A stretch of DNA of 8,661 bases, taken from Lachnospiraceae bacterium. Lineage in GTDB: Bacteria; Bacillota_A; Clostridia; Lachnospirales; Lachnospiraceae. The stretch is from assembly GCA_017958935.1 (NCBI GenBank), contig JAGDBR010000182.1, positions 1 to 8,661 of the forward strand, given 5' to 3'. The position numbers and the translations under genes are program-made. The notes below the pieces were generated by a model. The model worked only from the letters and a program-made list of their open reading frames with translations. It ran no database searches and had not been told where the DNA came from. This document shows, piece after piece, positions 6,485-8,661 of this stretch. Every line of letters starts with the position of its first letter. Positions within the stretch are counted from its first letter, which is position 1.

Positions 6485-7006
6485 ATGGAAAGTCAGCTGA
6501 TCGTCCATCCGCTTTTGCCCTTTTACCGGCCGGATTCGCGGATCCTGCTGCTGGGCTCGTTCCCGTCGCCGAAAACGCGGGAAATGAAGTTCTTCTACGG
6601 ACACCCGCAGAACCGGATGTGGAAGGTGCTGGCGGCGGTGTTCGGGGAGAAAGTCCCGATGACCGTCGGCGAGCGGGCAGCGTTCCTGGAAAGGCACCGG
6701 ATCGCGATGTGGGACGTGCTGTATTCCTGCGAGATCACAGGCGCCTCCGACGCGTCGATCCGGAACCCGGTCCCGACAGACCTGCATGAGATCCTGGCGC
6801 ACGCGAACATCCGGCACATTTACACGACCGGCGCGACGGCCGGGAAATACTACAGAAAGTTCCACGAACCGCTCTATGACGTGCCGCATACGGTGCTGCC
6901 GTCGACGAGCCCCGCGAACGCAGCAATGTCGCAGGAGAAGCTGACCGAAGCTTACCGGAAGGCGTTCGAGGCGGACGGCGTTCTGGGCGGAGCGGATGCC
7001 CGATAA
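6485..7006 (+). CDS. DNA-deoxyinosine glycosylase (uracil-DNA glycosylase superfamily, family 6 type)
   Basis: A 173-residue, single-domain base-excision repair enzyme. It resembles the hypoxanthine-DNA glycosylase (HDG, family 6) branch of the UDG superfamily, which removes deaminated adenine (hypoxanthine) rather than uracil from DNA. The N-terminal motif is LLLGSFPSPKTREMKFFYGH (residues 21-40), running into PQNRMWKVL, where N43 is the probable counterpart of the Asn reported important in archaeal HDG. MWDVLYSCEITGASDASI (75-92) follows, then the C-terminal LPSTSPANA (138-146), equivalent to the DNA-intercalating loop. The ATG at 6485 has AAGGAG at 6471-6476, eight bases away. The stop lies 37 bp before the membrane-protein gene. 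The structured leader upstream may affect its expression. The call rests on motif recognition; substrate range (hypoxanthine versus other bases) is from family knowledge. Confidence 0.88.
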   Translation: MESQLIVHPLLPFYRPDSRILLLGSFPSPKTREMKFFYGHPQNRMWKVLAAVFGEKVPMTVGERAAFLERHRIAMWDVLYSCEITGASDASIRNPVPTDLHEILAHANIRHIYTTGATAGKYYRKFHEPLYDVPHTVLPSTSPANAAMSQEKLTEAYRKAFEADGVLGGADAR

Positions 7007-7043
7007 AGAGAACTGTTTTCAGACAGGAAAGGAAGAATACAGC

Positions 7044-7715
7044 ATGAGCAGAAAGACAGTCTCACTGATCCTGAAAGGGATCGTCATTGTCTGTGCCGTG
7101 ACCGGCACGGCCATCAGCGCATTGGCGGGAAGGAACACGTTCATGGGCGGAAGCCGCGTGTTCATGTTCTTCACGATCCAGTCGAACATCGCGATCGCGC
7201 TGGTCTGCCTGATCGGCGCGGTACTGCTGATCCGGAAGCGGATACCGGCCCGGTGGTTCGTGGTCAAGTTCGTATTCACGGTCTCGATCACGCTGACAGG
7301 GGTCGTGTTCTGCTTCGTCCTGGCGCCCACGCTGAAGGGCAATGCCTGGAACCTGCAGAACATCCTGACGCACGTCGTCGTCCCGATCGCGGCGGTCGCC
7401 GATTTCTTCGTGACCGGCATCGCTTCGGACATCCGCAAGAGGAGCGTCCTGCTCGTGACGATCCCGCCGCTTTTATACGCGGTCTATGCCGGGATCGGCT
7501 ATGTTTCCGGCTGGGAGTTCATCGCGGGCCTGAATTATCAGTACTTTTTCCTGAACTGGGGAAGCCCGGCAGGCGCCTTCGGCTTCACCGACGGGCTGCC
7601 GTTCATGGGCTGCGCATGGTGGATCCGGGCCATTCTGATCCTGCTCATCGCCGTCGGCCTGCTGTACCTGAAGGTCCTGGATCTGGAGAAAAAGCAGCTG
7701 CAGCGGAACCGGTAA
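7044..7715 (+). CDS. Pr6Pr family membrane protein (FAR-17a/AIG1-like)
   Basis: A 223-residue integral membrane protein with about six hydrophobic segments (roughly residues 8-28, 40-63, 72-93, 107-124, 135-155, 193-210) and a short basic C-terminal tail. The stretches FFTIQSN (42-48), HVVVPIAAVADF (110-121) and the aromatic NYQYFFLNWGSP region resemble the bacterial Pr6Pr family, related to eukaryotic FAR-17a/AIG1 proteins (AIG1, ADTRP). Those hydrolyse fatty-acid esters of hydroxy fatty acids using a membrane Thr and His. T44 and H110 stand at matching motifs, so a lipid hydrolase role is possible, though unproven for bacteria. The ATG at 7044 has AAAGGAAG at 7028-7035; an in-frame ATG at 6996 overlaps the glycosylase gene and would add 16 polar residues. 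It is the last gene of the plus-strand run, ending 22 bp before a strong terminator. Confidence 0.78.
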   Translation: MSRKTVSLILKGIVIVCAVTGTAISALAGRNTFMGGSRVFMFFTIQSNIAIALVCLIGAVLLIRKRIPARWFVVKFVFTVSITLTGVVFCFVLAPTLKGNAWNLQNILTHVVVPIAAVADFFVTGIASDIRKRSVLLVTIPPLLYAVYAGIGYVSGWEFIAGLNYQYFFLNWGSPAGAFGFTDGLPFMGCAWWIRAILILLIAVGLLYLKVLDLEKKQLQRNR

Positions 7716-7737
7716 AAAAGCATATGCGTGACAGCGA

Positions 7738-7766
7738 AAAAGCCGCCCGTCGACCGGGCGGCTTTT
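7738..7766. terminator. Bidirectional intrinsic terminator between convergent genes
   Basis: AGCCGCCCG (7741-7749) pairs perfectly with CGGGCGGCT (7755-7763) around a five-base loop, extended by AAA (7738-7740) with TTT (7764-7766). On the plus strand the stem ends in a T-run (TTTTG); on the minus strand the flanking A-run (7737-7740) becomes TTTT. It therefore can end both the plus-strand unit finishing at 7715 and the minus-strand chromate-transporter unit finishing at 7790. This is the only hairpin in the window with the full intrinsic-terminator look. Confidence 0.92.
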
Positions 7767-7789
7767 GTATGATGTGCGCTGCGCACCGC

Positions 7790-8383
7790 TTAATAGATCC
7801 CGACGGTATATCCCACGAGGATGCCGAGCGCTGCGGAGATCACGATCAGCAGGATCGGGTGCAGCTTTTTGAAAGCCAGGAAGGTCATCAGCGCGGTGAT
7901 CGCGATCGAGCAGTAGAAAGCCGGCCGCGTGAAGAATTCCCAGGAGAAGCTGTTCTTGAACAGGTTCGTCATCAGGATCGAGACGACGGCGGCGCCGATA
8001 AGGCCGACCGTGGCCGGACGCAGGCCCGTCATGATGCCCGAAACGATCTTGCTTTCCTTGAACTTCTCATAGAAATGCGCGACGATCAGGATGATGATGA
8101 ACGACGGCAGGATGACGCCGAGCGTTCCGCAGATGCCGCCTAAAAAGCCCGTGAAAATGCTGCCCTGCTGCGTGCCGAGGATCGTCCCGATGTAGGTCGA
8201 GATGTTGACCGCGAAGGGGCCGGGCGTCGACTCGGAGACCGCGATGAAATTGATGAGCTCCTCGCTCGTAAGCCACGCTTTTCCAAGCACCTCGCTCTGG
8301 ATGAGCGGGATCATCGCGTAGCCGCCGCCGAACGTGAACAGACCGATCTGGAAGAAGGTCAGGAAGATTTCCGCAAAGATCAT
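7790..8383 (-). CDS. Chromate transporter (short CHR protein), second of a pair
   Basis: A 197-residue membrane protein of the chromate ion transporter (CHR) family, the short single-domain kind encoded as gene pairs whose products are thought to act together. Conserved features are FGGGYAMIPL (18-27), SESTPGPFAVNISTYIG (50-66), GLRPATVGLIGAA (120-132) and the final helix after KLHP (173-190), with several hydrophobic segments between. Family members have been linked to chromate efflux, but in anaerobes the natural substrate is unknown, so no resistance role should be assumed. The start at 8383 is set by a strong AGGAGG (complement of 8391-8396), seven bases upstream, and by the family N-terminus MIFAEIFLTFFQIG; the longer open frame upstream is just the other gene read in the wrong frame. 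Its ATG overlaps the stop of its partner as ATGA. It converges on the plus-strand genes at the terminator. Confidence 0.92.
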   Translation of the reverse strand: MIFAEIFLTFFQIGLFTFGGGYAMIPLIQSEVLGKAWLTSEELINFIAVSESTPGPFAVNISTYIGTILGTQQGSIFTGFLGGICGTLGVILPSFIIILIVAHFYEKFKESKIVSGIMTGLRPATVGLIGAAVVSILMTNLFKNSFSWEFFTRPAFYCSIAITALMTFLAFKKLHPILLIVISAALGILVGYTVGIY

Positions 8384-8661
8384 GACGCATCCTCCTTCTT
8401 TTCCAGCTTCAGCGCGATCAGGCTGTAGATCAGCCCGAACAGGCCGCAGGCAATGATGACGTAGATCGCATTGACCTTGAAGAAGGCCACCGCAAGGAAC
8501 GCCGCGAGCATGACGCCGTACGCGAAGAGGCTGTGCGGCGCCTTCTTCCACATCGTGTAGAAGGCGCGGATCACGAGCGCGAGCACACCGGCGCGGATGC
8601 CGAAGAACGCGTATTTCACGATCTGGATGTCCTGGAAATTCCTAAGGACCAGCGAGATGAA
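8380..8661 (-). CDS. Chromate transporter (short CHR protein), first of a pair, 3' part
   Basis: C-terminal 93 residues of a CHR-family membrane protein; the frame is open through the window end, so the start is outside and a GTG at 8619 is internal. The visible part holds the FFGIRAGVLALVIRAFYTMWKK stretch (equivalent to GLRPATVGLI in the partner), two further hydrophobic segments (LFAYGVMLAAFLAVAFF and AIYVIIACGLFGLIYSLIAL) and a charged tail ending KLEKKEDAS. Short CHR proteins are about 190 residues, so roughly half is missing. The last codons carry the AGGAGG used by the second gene, and the two overlap by four bases, which indicates tight translational coupling and probably a two-subunit transporter. 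The promoter lies outside the window. Confidence 0.88.
   Translation of the reverse strand, partial: FISLVLRNFQDIQIVKYAFFGIRAGVLALVIRAFYTMWKKAPHSLFAYGVMLAAFLAVAFFKVNAIYVIIACGLFGLIYSLIALKLEKKEDAS

Noticed and set aside
7253..8143. A 296-codon plus-strand frame crossing the membrane-protein gene, the terminator and the chromate-transporter gene
   Set aside because: It runs through a strong terminator and out of frame over two well-supported membrane proteins, and its sequence is low-complexity Arg/Asp/Gly-rich.

Overview
The window reads as a stretch of ordinary chromosome from a GC-rich member of the Bacillota, most likely a gut-type Clostridia lineage (Lachnospiraceae or Oscillospiraceae-like). 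This placement is inferred from strong G/C bias at third codon positions, purine-rich AGGAGG-like ribosome binding sites, and the gene set: AsnA-type asparagine synthetase, M18 aminopeptidase, family 6 type deoxyinosine glycosylase, a SlyD-like FKBP with a Cys-rich extension, and paired short chromate transporters. No rRNA, tRNA, CRISPR array, insertion sequence or phage gene was recognised.

Plus strand, 2-7715: seven complete genes and one partial gene all point the same way. They are the 3' part of asnA (asparagine from aspartate and ammonia), an M18 metallo-aminopeptidase, a HAD phosphatase/phosphoglucomutase-like protein whose start overlaps the aminopeptidase stop (ATGA), galactokinase galK, methionyl-tRNA synthetase metG, the SlyD-like peptidyl-prolyl isomerase, a DNA-deoxyinosine glycosylase, and a six-helix Pr6Pr/FAR-17a-like membrane protein. 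Gaps are 0 to about 105 bp. Only the last gene is followed by a convincing intrinsic terminator. The gaps asnA-aminopeptidase, galK-metG and FKBP-glycosylase each hold inverted repeats without a U-tract. These could be operators, processing sites or leader structures, so the number of transcription units is not settled.

Minus strand, 7790-8661: a pair of short chromate-transporter (CHR) genes overlapping by ATGA, the upstream one cut by the window end. They converge on the plus-strand genes, and a near-perfect GC-rich hairpin at 7738-7766, with T-runs on both strands, ends both units.

The genes are mainly housekeeping: amino acid and peptide metabolism, galactose entry, translation, folding and DNA base repair. 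They do not form an obvious dedicated system. The most interesting items are the Cys-rich N-terminal extension of the FKBP, the structured leader before the glycosylase gene, the perfect 11-bp dyad before the aminopeptidase, and the conserved Thr/His pair in the membrane protein. I see no strong evidence for an undescribed multi-gene system here.
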